From Paracoccaceae bacterium (lineage in GTDB: Bacteria; Pseudomonadota; Alphaproteobacteria; Rhodobacterales; Rhodobacteraceae): DNA of 6,024 bases. Shown in pieces: positions 1 to 5,201 of the stretch. How positions within the stretch are numbered: position 1 is the first letter of the stretch; each line of letters opens with the position of its first letter. The stretch covers positions 1 through 6,024 of the forward strand of contig SKNG01000392.1 of assembly GCA_007120685.1 (NCBI GenBank), read 5' to 3'. The notes below the pieces were generated by a model that was given only the letters and a program-made list of their open reading frames with translations, did no database searches and had not been told where the DNA came from. Made by a program: the position numbers and the translations under genes.

Positions 1-77
1 CCGGCACGCGCAGCGCGCTGGCCTATCTGACCGACCCGCTGCGCGCCACCCTGCAGCGCGCCTGGCGCGAGCCCTGA
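1..77 (+). CDS. C-terminal end of a probable HlyD-family type I secretion membrane fusion protein (partial)
   Basis: Only the last 24 codons are present, read in the third frame from position 3 and ending with TGA at 75-77. The encoded tail contains SALAYLTDPLRATLQRAWRE. This resembles the usual end of HlyD/PrsE-type adaptor proteins, where an 'LxYLxxPLxxxLxRAFRE'-like segment closes the protein after the last membrane-proximal beta domain. Proteins of this family sit in the inner membrane and periplasm and connect an ABC exporter to an outer-membrane TolC-like channel. The assignment rests on a short stretch and on remembered family character, so it is moderate. The rest of the gene, and any partner ABC transporter, would lie upstream of the window. 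No terminator follows immediately; the nearest strong hairpins start about 120 bases downstream. Confidence 0.6.
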   Translation, partial: GTRSALAYLTDPLRATLQRAWREP

Positions 78-196
78 TCTGACCTGCGCCAGCCCCCGAG
101 CAGCGCCACCCAAGGCATCGCAACCGACGCCTGCAAGCTGCGAGAGGCTTCTAACAGTCGGTCAGGCCCGATTGATCGCTTGGGCCGACGCGGGGC
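78..196. other. Intergenic stretch after the secretion gene, no gene seen
   Basis: No convincing coding region is visible on either strand. The only structure I can point to is an imperfect inverted repeat at 157-189: GGCCC at 165-169 can pair with GGGCC at 182-186, and the flanking GTC at 157-159 with GAC at 187-189, leaving a bulge on the 5' side. It is too weak to name. It could be part of the transcript end of the upstream gene or the edge of the palindrome element that follows. Confidence 0.4.
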
Positions 197-242
197 ACGC
201 GCCTTCGAAGGCGCGTTCAAACGGGCTTTCGAAAGCCCGTTT
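197..242 (+). repeat. Tandem palindrome element, copy A (two adjacent perfect hairpins)
   Basis: Two perfect palindromes stand 2 bases apart. The first spans 197-216 (20 bases, centre CCTTCGAAGG) and the second 219-242 (24 bases, centre GGCTTTCGAAAGCC). As RNA each would fold into a strong hairpin with a UUCG-like loop. The second is followed by TTT within its own arm and then CCC, so it could act as a weak intrinsic terminator for + strand transcription coming from the secretion gene, whose stop is about 120 bases upstream. The same architecture recurs at 5775-5818 with different stem sequences, and both copies have AGCGGTC a short way downstream (here 255-261). I infer a repeat family; terminator function is plausible but weaker here than at the other copy. 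Confidence 0.75.
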
Positions 243-358
243 CCCGGCGGTGACAGCGGTCTTCATGCCGAAGCGATATCGAGGCGTCCAAGCCCGGCAG
301 GAACGCCCTCCCATCCCCGAAGTCGGCAGGGTAATGAGGGTCTTGTGGCGAAACGCGA

Positions 359-387
359 AAGCCCCGCGGCGGCGCCTGCCGGGGCTT
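359..387. terminator. GC-rich hairpin, possible terminator or leader structure
   Basis: AAGCCCCG at 359-366 pairs perfectly with CGGGGCTT at 380-387 around a 13-base GC-rich loop. On the + strand the stem is followed by CCC rather than a T run, which is poor for an intrinsic terminator. On the - strand it is followed by a more T-rich stretch (TTTCGCGTTT, complement of 351-360). It may terminate read-through from upstream, act bidirectionally, or form part of the 5' leader of the RidA transcript. Confidence 0.4.
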
Positions 388-432
388 CCCAAGCCCGGGT
401 CGCTGTGCTTTCCTGACCATCGCCAGAAACGC

Positions 433-440
433 GGGAGGTG
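433..440 (+). promoter_or_regulatory. Ribosome binding site deciding the RidA start
   Basis: GGGAGGTG lies 4 bases before the ATG at 445. It supports this start over the in-frame upstream ATG codons (172 and 264), which have no comparable site. Confidence 0.8.
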
Positions 441-444
441 CCAG

Positions 445-909
445 ATGGCCCATGATATCGACAGCCGGCTGCGTGCAATGGGGCTGACCCTGCCCGATGC
501 CCCGGCCCCGGCGGCGAATTACGTGCCCTTCGTCATCAGCGGCGGGCTGCTGCATGTCTCGGGCCAGATCAGCCAGGGGCCGGACGGGCTGATCACCGGC
601 CGGTTGGGCGAGACGATGAGCATCGAGCAGGGCGCCGCCGCCGCCCAGGCCTGCGCGCTGTCGCTGCTGGCGCAGGTGCGCGCCGCCTGCGGCGGCGACT
701 GGGCACGGTTCTCGCGGGTGGTGAAGCTGACCGGCTTCGTCAACTCCGCGCCCGGCTTCACCGATCAGCCGAAGGTGGTCAACGGCGCCTCGGACCTGAT
801 GGTTGCCGCGCTGGGCGAGGCCGGGCGGCACGCGCGCTCGGCGGTGGGCGTGACCGCGCTGCCGCTGGGCGTGGCGGTGGAAATCGAAGGGCTGTTCGAA
901 CTGGCATGA
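445..909 (+). CDS. RidA (YjgF/YER057c/UK114) family protein
   Basis: The protein is 154 residues, from ATG 445 to TGA 907-909. RidA-family proteins are small cytosolic trimers. The archetype hydrolyses reactive 2-aminoacrylate and other enamine/imine intermediates, protecting PLP enzymes. The sequence shows the family core VISGGLLHVSGQIS (about 30-43), the VKLTGFVNSAPGF strand (93-105) and the C-terminal segment RSAVGVTALPLGVAVEIE. Here Arg131 and Glu146 align by spacing with the substrate-binding Arg105 and Glu120 of E. coli RidA, so deaminase activity is possible. The longer N-terminus and overall length fit the roughly 150-residue YjgF-like subgroup better than the roughly 128-residue archetype, and the substrate of that subgroup is not established. 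The gene starts a + strand run; its stop overlaps the next start by 4 bases (ATGA), indicating translational coupling to the GDPD. Confidence 0.93.
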   Translation: MAHDIDSRLRAMGLTLPDAPAPAANYVPFVISGGLLHVSGQISQGPDGLITGRLGETMSIEQGAAAAQACALSLLAQVRAACGGDWARFSRVVKLTGFVNSAPGFTDQPKVVNGASDLMVAALGEAGRHARSAVGVTALPLGVAVEIEGLFELA

Positions 910-1715
910 CGGCCGCCCCCGCCAGCCCGCCGCGCCCCGCCCTGCCACCCGCCCTTCTGGCCGCCCCGATCGCCCACCGGGCGCTGCATGACGCGGGCAG
1001 CGCGCGACCGGAGAACAGCGCCGCCGCCGTCCGCGCTGCCGTGGCCGCCGGCTACGGGATCGAGATCGACCTGCAGCTTTCGGCTGACGGGCAGGCGATG
1101 GTCTTCCATGACGACACGCTGGAGCGCCTGACCGGGGCCGATGGGCCGGTCGCCGCACGTCCCGCCGCTGCGCTGCAGGCGCTGCCGCTGAAGCGCGGCG
1201 GGGGCGAAGGGATGCCGACCCTGCCGCAGGTGCTGGATCTGGTGGCGGGCCGGGTGGCGCTGCTGATCGAGATGAAGGACCAGGGTGCCCGCGCGGGGCT
1301 GGAGGAAGCGACAGCCGCCGCGCTGCGGGGCTATGCCGGGCCGGTGGCGGTGATGTCCTTCAACCCGGGCATGGTGGCGGCGATGGCCCGGCTGGCGCCG
1401 AAGGTGCCGCGCGGCCTGACCACCTGCGCCTTTGGGCCGGACGACTTTCCCAACCCCGACTGCGGCCCCGCGCGCGAGGCGCTGCGCCACCGGCTGGCGG
1501 CAATTGCCGATTTCGACGCCACGGGCGCGGCCTTCATCTCGCATGACCGGCGTGACCTTGACCGGCCGCGCGTGGCCGAACTGAAGGCGCAGGGCGTGCC
1601 GGTGCTGTGCTGGACCGTGCGCAGCCCCGATCAGGAGCGCGACGCAAGGCGGGTTGCGCAGAATATCACCTTTGAAGGCTACCTGCCCCCGCTGCCTGCG
1701 AATGCCATCGGCTAA
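906..1715 (+). CDS. Glycerophosphodiester phosphodiesterase family protein
   Basis: The protein is 269 residues. GDPD enzymes are metal-dependent TIM barrels that hydrolyse glycerophosphodiesters (deacylated phospholipids) to sn-glycerol 3-phosphate and an alcohol. The expected motifs are present: AHRA with His24-Arg25, PENS at 35-38, EIDLQ with Glu53 and Asp55, HDD at 68-70 with the second catalytic His68, and the metal-binding/active-site strand LLIEMK with Glu122 and Lys124. Late motifs include FISHD and VLCWTVRSPDQ, where families usually have a 'vxxWTVNxxxxm' strand. There is no signal peptide, only a Pro/Ala-rich N-terminus, so a cytoplasmic UgpQ-like enzyme is more likely than a periplasmic GlpQ. 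Its ATG lies inside the stop of the RidA gene (ATGA overlap) with no separate promoter visible, so the two are probably co-expressed. Confidence 0.92.
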   Translation: MTAAPASPPRPALPPALLAAPIAHRALHDAGSARPENSAAAVRAAVAAGYGIEIDLQLSADGQAMVFHDDTLERLTGADGPVAARPAAALQALPLKRGGGEGMPTLPQVLDLVAGRVALLIEMKDQGARAGLEEATAAALRGYAGPVAVMSFNPGMVAAMARLAPKVPRGLTTCAFGPDDFPNPDCGPAREALRHRLAAIADFDATGAAFISHDRRDLDRPRVAELKAQGVPVLCWTVRSPDQERDARRVAQNITFEGYLPPLPANAIG

Positions 1716-1744
1716 ATCCTTCCCGCGATCTTTGGTCCCGGCCC

Positions 1745-1773
1745 TTGACAGCGCGGCCTGTCGAACAAGGTTG
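1745..1773 (+). promoter_or_regulatory. Possible sigma-70 promoter for the FemAB-like gene
   Basis: A perfect -35 hexamer TTGACA occurs at 1745-1750 in the 79-base gap before the start at 1795. Candidate -10 sequences are weak: AAGGTT at 1767-1772 (spacer 16) keeps the A at position 2 and T at position 6, and AGGTTG at 1768-1773 (spacer 17) is poorer. A strong -35 with a degenerate -10 is not rare in this group. The gene may also be read through from the GDPD, since no terminator is visible between them. Confidence 0.4.
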
Positions 1774-1794
1774 TGTCACGACGGGGGAACAGTC

Positions 1795-2997
1795 ATGGAA
1801 ATCGCGGTCATCGATTCCATCGGTAAGGTGTCGGCTTCGGCCTGGGACGCGCTGATTCTGGCAACTTCGCCGGACAAAGGTGTAAACGGCGTCAAACAGT
1901 CGCAGTATTGCGCACACCCCTTCGTCACCCACCGCTTCTTGCAGGCGCTAGAGGATTCCGGCTCGGTCGGCCACGGCACGGGCTGGATGCCGCGCCATCT
2001 GGTGCTGCGCGAAGAGGGGCAACTGGCAGCCGCCATGCCGCTCTATCTGAAGGAACACAGCCAGGGCGAATACATCTTCGACCACGCTTTCGCCGATGCC
2101 TGGCGCCGCGCCGGCGGGCGCTATTACCCCAAGCTGCAGGTCGCCGTGCCCTTCACCCCTGCCACCGGCCCGCGCCTGCTGGGCGCCGCCCGCCACCATA
2201 CCGCGATGCTGGAGGCGCTTTGCCGGCTGACCGCGCAGAACCGGCTGTCCTCGGCCCATCTGACCTTCTGCACCGAGGCCGAAGCGCAGACCGGCCGCGA
2301 GGCCGGTTTCCTGCACCGTGTCACCCAGCAGTTTCACTGGCAGGACCGGGGATTTGGCGATTTCGAGGGCTTTCTCGCCTCGCTTTCCTCGCGCAAGCGC
2401 AAGGCGATCCGCAAGGAACGCGCCACCGCCCAGGGCTTCGGCGGCACCATCCGCGCCCTGACCGGCGATCAGATAGAACCCCACCACTGGGAAAGTTTCT
2501 GGACCTTCTACCAGGACACCGGCGCACGCAAATGGGGCAGGCCCTATTTGACCCGCGCCTTTTTCGACGCCTGTCAGGCGCATATGCGTGACGATATCCT
2601 GCTGGTCCTGGCCGAACGTGGCGGCCGTCCTGTGGCCGGCGCGCTGAATTTCATCGGCGCCGACACGCTATACGGCCGCTACTGGGGCTGTATCGAGGAT
2701 CACCCCTGTCTGCATTTCGAACTGTGCTATTATCAGGCCATCGACTGGGCGCTGGCGCATGGGTTGACGCGTGTCGAGGCCGGGGCGCAGGGCGAGCACA
2801 AGCTGGCGCGAGGTTATGTGCCACAGGAGGTGCATTCGCTGCACTGGTTCTCGGACGAGCGGTTTGCGCAGGCGGTGGCCGACTACCTGAGCGCCGAAGG
2901 GGTGGCGATGCGCGACGAGATGCAGTTCCTGCAGGGGTTCACCCCGTTCCGGAAGGGACCGGCGGCAGAAGAGAGGGAGAGAAACGATGCCGGCTGA
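1795..2997 (+). CDS. FemAB-like / COG3146 predicted N-acyltransferase (GNAT fold)
   Basis: The protein is 400 residues. It belongs to the FemAB_like family (PF04339, COG3146), often named 'peptidogalycan biosynthesis protein' or GNAT N-acetyltransferase; the substrate is not known for most members. Recognisable segments are HPFVTHRFLQALEDSGSVG (41-59), GEYIFDHAFADAW (91-103), YYPKLQVAVPFTPATGPRLL (110-129), the basic SSRKRKAIRKER helix (198-209), and the family signature EAGAQGEHKLARGY (328-341) followed by VHSLHW. There is no signal peptide or membrane segment, so it is cytoplasmic. ATG 1795 is chosen because family similarity begins shortly after it; an in-frame ATG at 1654 would overlap the GDPD gene. 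No strong ribosome binding site is seen beyond ACGGGGGA at 1781-1788. The spacer between WDAL and HPFVTHRF looks long. The last 11 bases overlap the dehydratase gene. Confidence 0.9.
   Translation: MEIAVIDSIGKVSASAWDALILATSPDKGVNGVKQSQYCAHPFVTHRFLQALEDSGSVGHGTGWMPRHLVLREEGQLAAAMPLYLKEHSQGEYIFDHAFADAWRRAGGRYYPKLQVAVPFTPATGPRLLGAARHHTAMLEALCRLTAQNRLSSAHLTFCTEAEAQTGREAGFLHRVTQQFHWQDRGFGDFEGFLASLSSRKRKAIRKERATAQGFGGTIRALTGDQIEPHHWESFWTFYQDTGARKWGRPYLTRAFFDACQAHMRDDILLVLAERGGRPVAGALNFIGADTLYGRYWGCIEDHPCLHFELCYYQAIDWALAHGLTRVEAGAQGEHKLARGYVPQEVHSLHWFSDERFAQAVADYLSAEGVAMRDEMQFLQGFTPFRKGPAAEERERNDAG
2974..2980 (+). promoter_or_regulatory. Ribosome binding site of the dehydratase gene inside the FemAB-like gene
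   Basis: AGGGAGA ends 6 bases before ATG 2987 and lies within the 3' end of the preceding gene. The acidic/basic tail EERERNDAG of that protein is written by this purine-rich stretch, so the tail may be shaped by the binding site rather than by protein function. Confidence 0.7.
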
Positions 2998-3286
2998 AAA
3001 ACTGGGCGCCGAGGCGCGCACCCACGCGCTGGTCACGCTGCTGGCACACGGCTGGCAGCATGACGAGGCGCGCGACGCGATCTCGAAACGCTACAAGTTC
3101 GCCGATTTTACCGAAGCCTTCGGCTTCATGACCCGCGTGGCGCTGGTGGCCGAGAAGATGGACCATCACCCGGAATGGGCGAATGTCTACAACCGGGTCG
3201 ATGTCACGCTGACCACGCATGATGCCGGCGGCCTGACCGACCTGGACGTCACGCTGGCCGAGAGGATGGACGCGATGGCGGGTTGA
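2987..3286 (+). CDS. phhB: 4a-hydroxytetrahydrobiopterin dehydratase (pterin-4a-carbinolamine dehydratase)
   Basis: The protein is 99 residues, the usual family length. The enzyme dehydrates 4a-hydroxytetrahydropterin, the by-product of aromatic amino acid hydroxylases, to quinonoid dihydropterin, allowing cofactor recycling. The diagnostic motif is complete: EKMDHHPEWANVYNRVDVTL at 56-75 with catalytic His60 and His61 and Pro62, then TTHDAGGLT at 76-84 with His78. The upstream segment YKFADFTEAFGFMTRVALVAE matches the family helix that precedes the His-His pair. The gene overlaps the FemAB-like gene by 11 bases in another frame and has a good ribosome binding site, so it is the last gene of the + strand run. 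No phenylalanine hydroxylase gene is in the window; a role with another pterin, including molybdenum-cofactor-related proposals for orphan members, cannot be excluded. Confidence 0.95.
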   Translation: MPAEKLGAEARTHALVTLLAHGWQHDEARDAISKRYKFADFTEAFGFMTRVALVAEKMDHHPEWANVYNRVDVTLTTHDAGGLTDLDVTLAERMDAMAG

Positions 3287-3327
3287 CTGTCCCTGCCGCG
3301 CGTCCACGGTCATGGGGCAGGCGGTAA

Positions 3328-3361
3328 CGGTGGCAGCGACCCCGAAAGGCCGGTGCCACCG
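3328..3361. terminator. Hairpin between convergent genes, probable bidirectional terminator
   Basis: CGGTGGCA at 3328-3335 pairs perfectly with TGCCACCG at 3354-3361 (8 pairs, 18-base loop that can partly pair further). It lies between the ends of the dehydratase (3286, + strand) and the peroxiredoxin (3382, - strand). Neither side has a T run, so it may need Rho or act as an mRNA 3' end barrier. Confidence 0.5.
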
Positions 3362-3381
3362 CCACGCCACCAGGAAGACGC

Positions 3382-3888
3382 TCAGGCCGCGCTGCTCTTG
3401 CCTTCGAGCGACGCCAGCATGGTCTCGCCGCTGGAGACATCGACGCCGCGTTCGGTTTCCAGGTTGAACACCGTGACGACTCCGTCCTCGGCCAGCATCG
3501 CATAACGCTGCGACCGGCCGATCAGCCCGATGGCGGGGACATCCAGGGTCAGGTCCAGCGCCTTTGCGAAGGCGCCCTGGGGATCGGACAGCATGGTGAT
3601 GCCGGCCTTGTCGGCGCCGGTGGCGTCGCTCCAGGCCTTCATCACGAACGGGTCGTTGACCGCGACGCAGATGATTTCGTCCACGCCCCTGGCCCGGATC
3701 GCATCGGCGTTGTTGATGAAGCCGGGCACATGCAGCTTGTGGCAGCCGGCGGTAAAGGCGCCGGGCACGGCAAAGATGACCACCGTGCGCCCCTGCGTCA
3801 GCGCTGTCACGCTGAACTGCTCGGGCCCGTCATCGCCCATCCTTACCAGCGTGGCCTCGGGCAGCTTGTCGCCCACCGCGATTGTCAT
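3382..3888 (-). CDS. Peroxiredoxin, Prx5-type (redoxin domain)
   Basis: The protein is 168 residues and reads on the - strand from ATG at 3888-3886. Prx5-type thiol peroxidases reduce hydrogen peroxide and organic hydroperoxides in the cytoplasm, usually with glutaredoxin/glutathione or thioredoxin as reductant. The N-terminus has the expected MTIAVGDKLPEATL. The peroxidatic motif PGAFTAGC (42-49, with Thr46 and Cys49) is followed by HKLHVPGF, and CVAVNDPFVMKAW (74-86) and GLIGRSQRYAMLAEDGVV (121-138) complete the fold. The only other cysteine is Cys74. The C-terminal region, where human PRDX5 has its resolving cysteine, has none, so it probably works as a 1-Cys enzyme reduced by an external thiol. 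GGAGAG (complement of 3893-3898) precedes the start. It is convergent with the dehydratase and divergent from the flavoprotein. Larger - strand reading frames extending to 4800 are shadows. Confidence 0.94.
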   Translation of the reverse strand: MTIAVGDKLPEATLVRMGDDGPEQFSVTALTQGRTVVIFAVPGAFTAGCHKLHVPGFINNADAIRARGVDEIICVAVNDPFVMKAWSDATGADKAGITMLSDPQGAFAKALDLTLDVPAIGLIGRSQRYAMLAEDGVVTVFNLETERGVDVSSGETMLASLEGKSSAA

Positions 3889-3922
3889 CTGCGTCTCTCC
3901 CTCTTTTTGAAGTTGCTGCTTG

Positions 3923-3951
3923 AATATAAGCTGCGCCCGGTCGCGTGCCAG
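3923..3951 (-). promoter_or_regulatory. Probable sigma-70 promoter of the peroxiredoxin gene
   Basis: On the - strand, CTGGCA (3951-3946) matches four of six -35 positions, and TATATT (3928-3923) matches five of six -10 positions; the spacer is 17 bases. Initiation about 7 bases further would give a leader of some 27 bases, containing the ribosome binding site. TATAAG is present on the + strand at the same place but has no convincing -35 partner, so the promoter of the divergent flavoprotein gene remains unassigned. Confidence 0.6.
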
Positions 3952-3978
3952 TGCTAAACGTGCGGCGTGGAGCCGGCC

Positions 3979-3989
3979 AGGAAAGGAAG
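3979..3989 (+). promoter_or_regulatory. Ribosome binding site deciding the flavoprotein start
   Basis: AGGAAAGGAAG ends 4 bases before ATG 3994. It favours this start over an in-frame GTG at 3967, which would add nine residues before the FAD-binding strand and has no such site. Confidence 0.75.
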
Positions 3990-3993
3990 CGCA

Positions 3994-5196
3994 ATGAGCG
4001 GGATAGTGGTGATCGGGGCCGGGCAGGCCGGGGCCTCGCTGGTGGCGAAGCTGCGCGCGCTGGGGCATGACGGGCAGGTCACGCTGATCGGCGACGAACC
4101 CGTGCCGCCCTATCAGCGCCCACCGCTGTCGAAAGGCTATCTGAAGGGCGAGATGGCGCTGGAGCGGCTGTTCCTGCGGCCTGAGAGTTTCTATGCCGAT
4201 CAGGGCATCACCCTGCGGCTGGGCAGCCCTGTCACCGGCATCGATCTGGCCGCGCGGCAGGTGCATCTGGGTGACGAGATGCTGGGCTATGACCAATTGG
4301 CGCTGACCACCGGGGCCGAGCCGCGCCTGTTGCCGGCGGGCGTCGGGGGGGCGCTGGGCGGGGTCTATCCGGTGCGGCGGCTGGCCGATATCGACGCGAT
4401 GGCGCCCGAGTTTGCCTCCGGGCGCCGGGTGCTGATTGTCGGCGGCGGCTATATCGGGCTGGAGGCCGCCGCGGTGGCGCGCCAGAAGGGGCTGGACGTG
4501 ACGCTGATCGAGGCCGCGCCGCGCATCCTGCGGCGCGTGGCGGCGCCCGAGACCTCGGATTACATGCGCGCCCTGCATCAGGCGCAGGGGGTGGAGATCC
4601 TGGAAGACACCGCGCTGGCCCGGCTGACCGGCACCGGCCGCGTGGATGGGGCCGAACTGGCCGACGGTCGGCGGCTGGAGGCCGATTTCGTGATAGTGGG
4701 CATCGGGATTTCGCCCGGCACCGCGCTGGCCGAAGGCGCATGGCTGGCGCTGGATAACGGCATCGCGGTGGATGAGATGGGGCGGACCAGCGATCCGCAT
4801 GTCTGGTCGGCGGGCGATTGCGCGTCCTTCCCCTATCGTGGCGCGCGGATCCGGCTGGAAAGCGTGCAGAACGCCATCGATCAGGCCGAGGCGGTGGCGG
4901 CGAACATGCTGGGCGCGGATCAGGCTTACGCGCCGCAGCCCTGGTTCTGGTCCGATCAGTATGATCTGAAGCTGCAGATTGCCGGGCTAAATAGCGGCTA
5001 TGACCGGGTGGTGGTGCGGCAGGCCGGCGCGGCGCAAAGCCATTGGTATTATGAAGGTGACGCGTTTCTGGCCGTCGATGCGATGAACGATCCGCGCGCC
5101 TTCATGCTGGGCAAGCGCCTGCTGGCCGCCGGGCGCAGCCCGGATCCGGCTGTGCTGGCCGATCCCGGCGCCGATCTGAAGGCGCTGATGCGCTAG
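3994..5196 (+). CDS. FAD/NADH-dependent ferredoxin reductase-type oxidoreductase
   Basis: The protein is 400 residues, normal for the putidaredoxin/rhodocoxin reductase group. These flavoproteins pass electrons from NAD(P)H through FAD to a small [2Fe-2S] ferredoxin serving a cytochrome P450 or oxygenase. The FAD-binding motif IVVIGAGQAG is at 4-13, YQRPPLSKGYL at 40-50, TTGAEPR at 105-111. The second dinucleotide fold is VLIVGGGYIGLE at 146-157, with Glu173 at the end of the following strand (VTLIEA), suggesting NADH rather than NADPH. WSAGDCA (271-277) is the second FAD motif. The C-terminal reductase domain shows WFWSDQYDLKLQIAGL (317-332), typical of this family. No ferredoxin or P450 gene is in the window, so the electron acceptor is unknown. 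It diverges from a peroxiredoxin gene and is followed after 5 bases by rsmD, so the last two are probably one transcript. Confidence 0.92.
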   Translation: MSGIVVIGAGQAGASLVAKLRALGHDGQVTLIGDEPVPPYQRPPLSKGYLKGEMALERLFLRPESFYADQGITLRLGSPVTGIDLAARQVHLGDEMLGYDQLALTTGAEPRLLPAGVGGALGGVYPVRRLADIDAMAPEFASGRRVLIVGGGYIGLEAAAVARQKGLDVTLIEAAPRILRRVAAPETSDYMRALHQAQGVEILEDTALARLTGTGRVDGAELADGRRLEADFVIVGIGISPGTALAEGAWLALDNGIAVDEMGRTSDPHVWSAGDCASFPYRGARIRLESVQNAIDQAEAVAANMLGADQAYAPQPWFWSDQYDLKLQIAGLNSGYDRVVVRQAGAAQSHWYYEGDAFLAVDAMNDPRAFMLGKRLLAAGRSPDPAVLADPGADLKALMR

Positions 5197-5201
5197 ATCG
5201 G

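Larger units (their letters stand above)
243..444 (+). other. Gene-free leader upstream of the RidA gene
   Basis: Reading frames run through this stretch, including one in frame with the RidA gene, but their translations are Arg/Pro-rich and resemble no family. The RidA start at 445 has its own ribosome binding site. A possible weak promoter is GTGACA at 250-255 followed 19 bases later by GATATC at 275-280; the spacing is long and the -10 is poor, so I do not list it as a feature. A GC-rich hairpin lies at 359-387. Otherwise I see nothing. Confidence 0.4.

Noticed and set aside
157..189. Imperfect hairpin after the secretion gene as a named terminator or small RNA
   Set aside because: Only five contiguous pairs with a bulge and no T run; too weak to support a call.
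162..392. Small - strand reading frame crossing the palindrome element
   Set aside because: Its translation is dictated by the palindromes (repeated F-E-S/F-E-R/F-E-G pattern) and GC-rich bias; no ribosome binding site or family resemblance. If similar short 'proteins' are annotated in relatives they may simply be copies of the repeat.
172..444. N-terminal extension of the RidA gene to an upstream ATG (172 or 264)
   Set aside because: The extension is Arg/Pro-rich, crosses both palindromes, resembles no RidA protein, and the ATG at 445 has a strong ribosome binding site and the expected protein length.
217..1158. Long - strand reading frame opposite the RidA and GDPD genes
   Set aside because: Arg/Ala/Gly-rich shadow of two well-recognised + strand genes, as is common in high-GC DNA.
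1908..2591. + strand reading frame in a second frame of the FemAB-like gene
   Set aside because: Arg/Pro/His-rich translation without any family resemblance, fully inside a recognisable gene.
3941..3951. Sigma-54 promoter suggested by TGGCAC on the - strand upstream of the peroxiredoxin
   Set aside because: The required GC-containing -12 element (TTGCA-like) is missing at the correct spacing; the same bases fit better as a sigma-70 -35 with TATATT 17 bases away.
3889..4800. - strand extension of the peroxiredoxin frame into the flavoprotein gene
   Set aside because: The peroxiredoxin has its own start with ribosome binding site at 3888; the upstream part is His/Gln/Arg-rich shadow opposite a clear flavoprotein.
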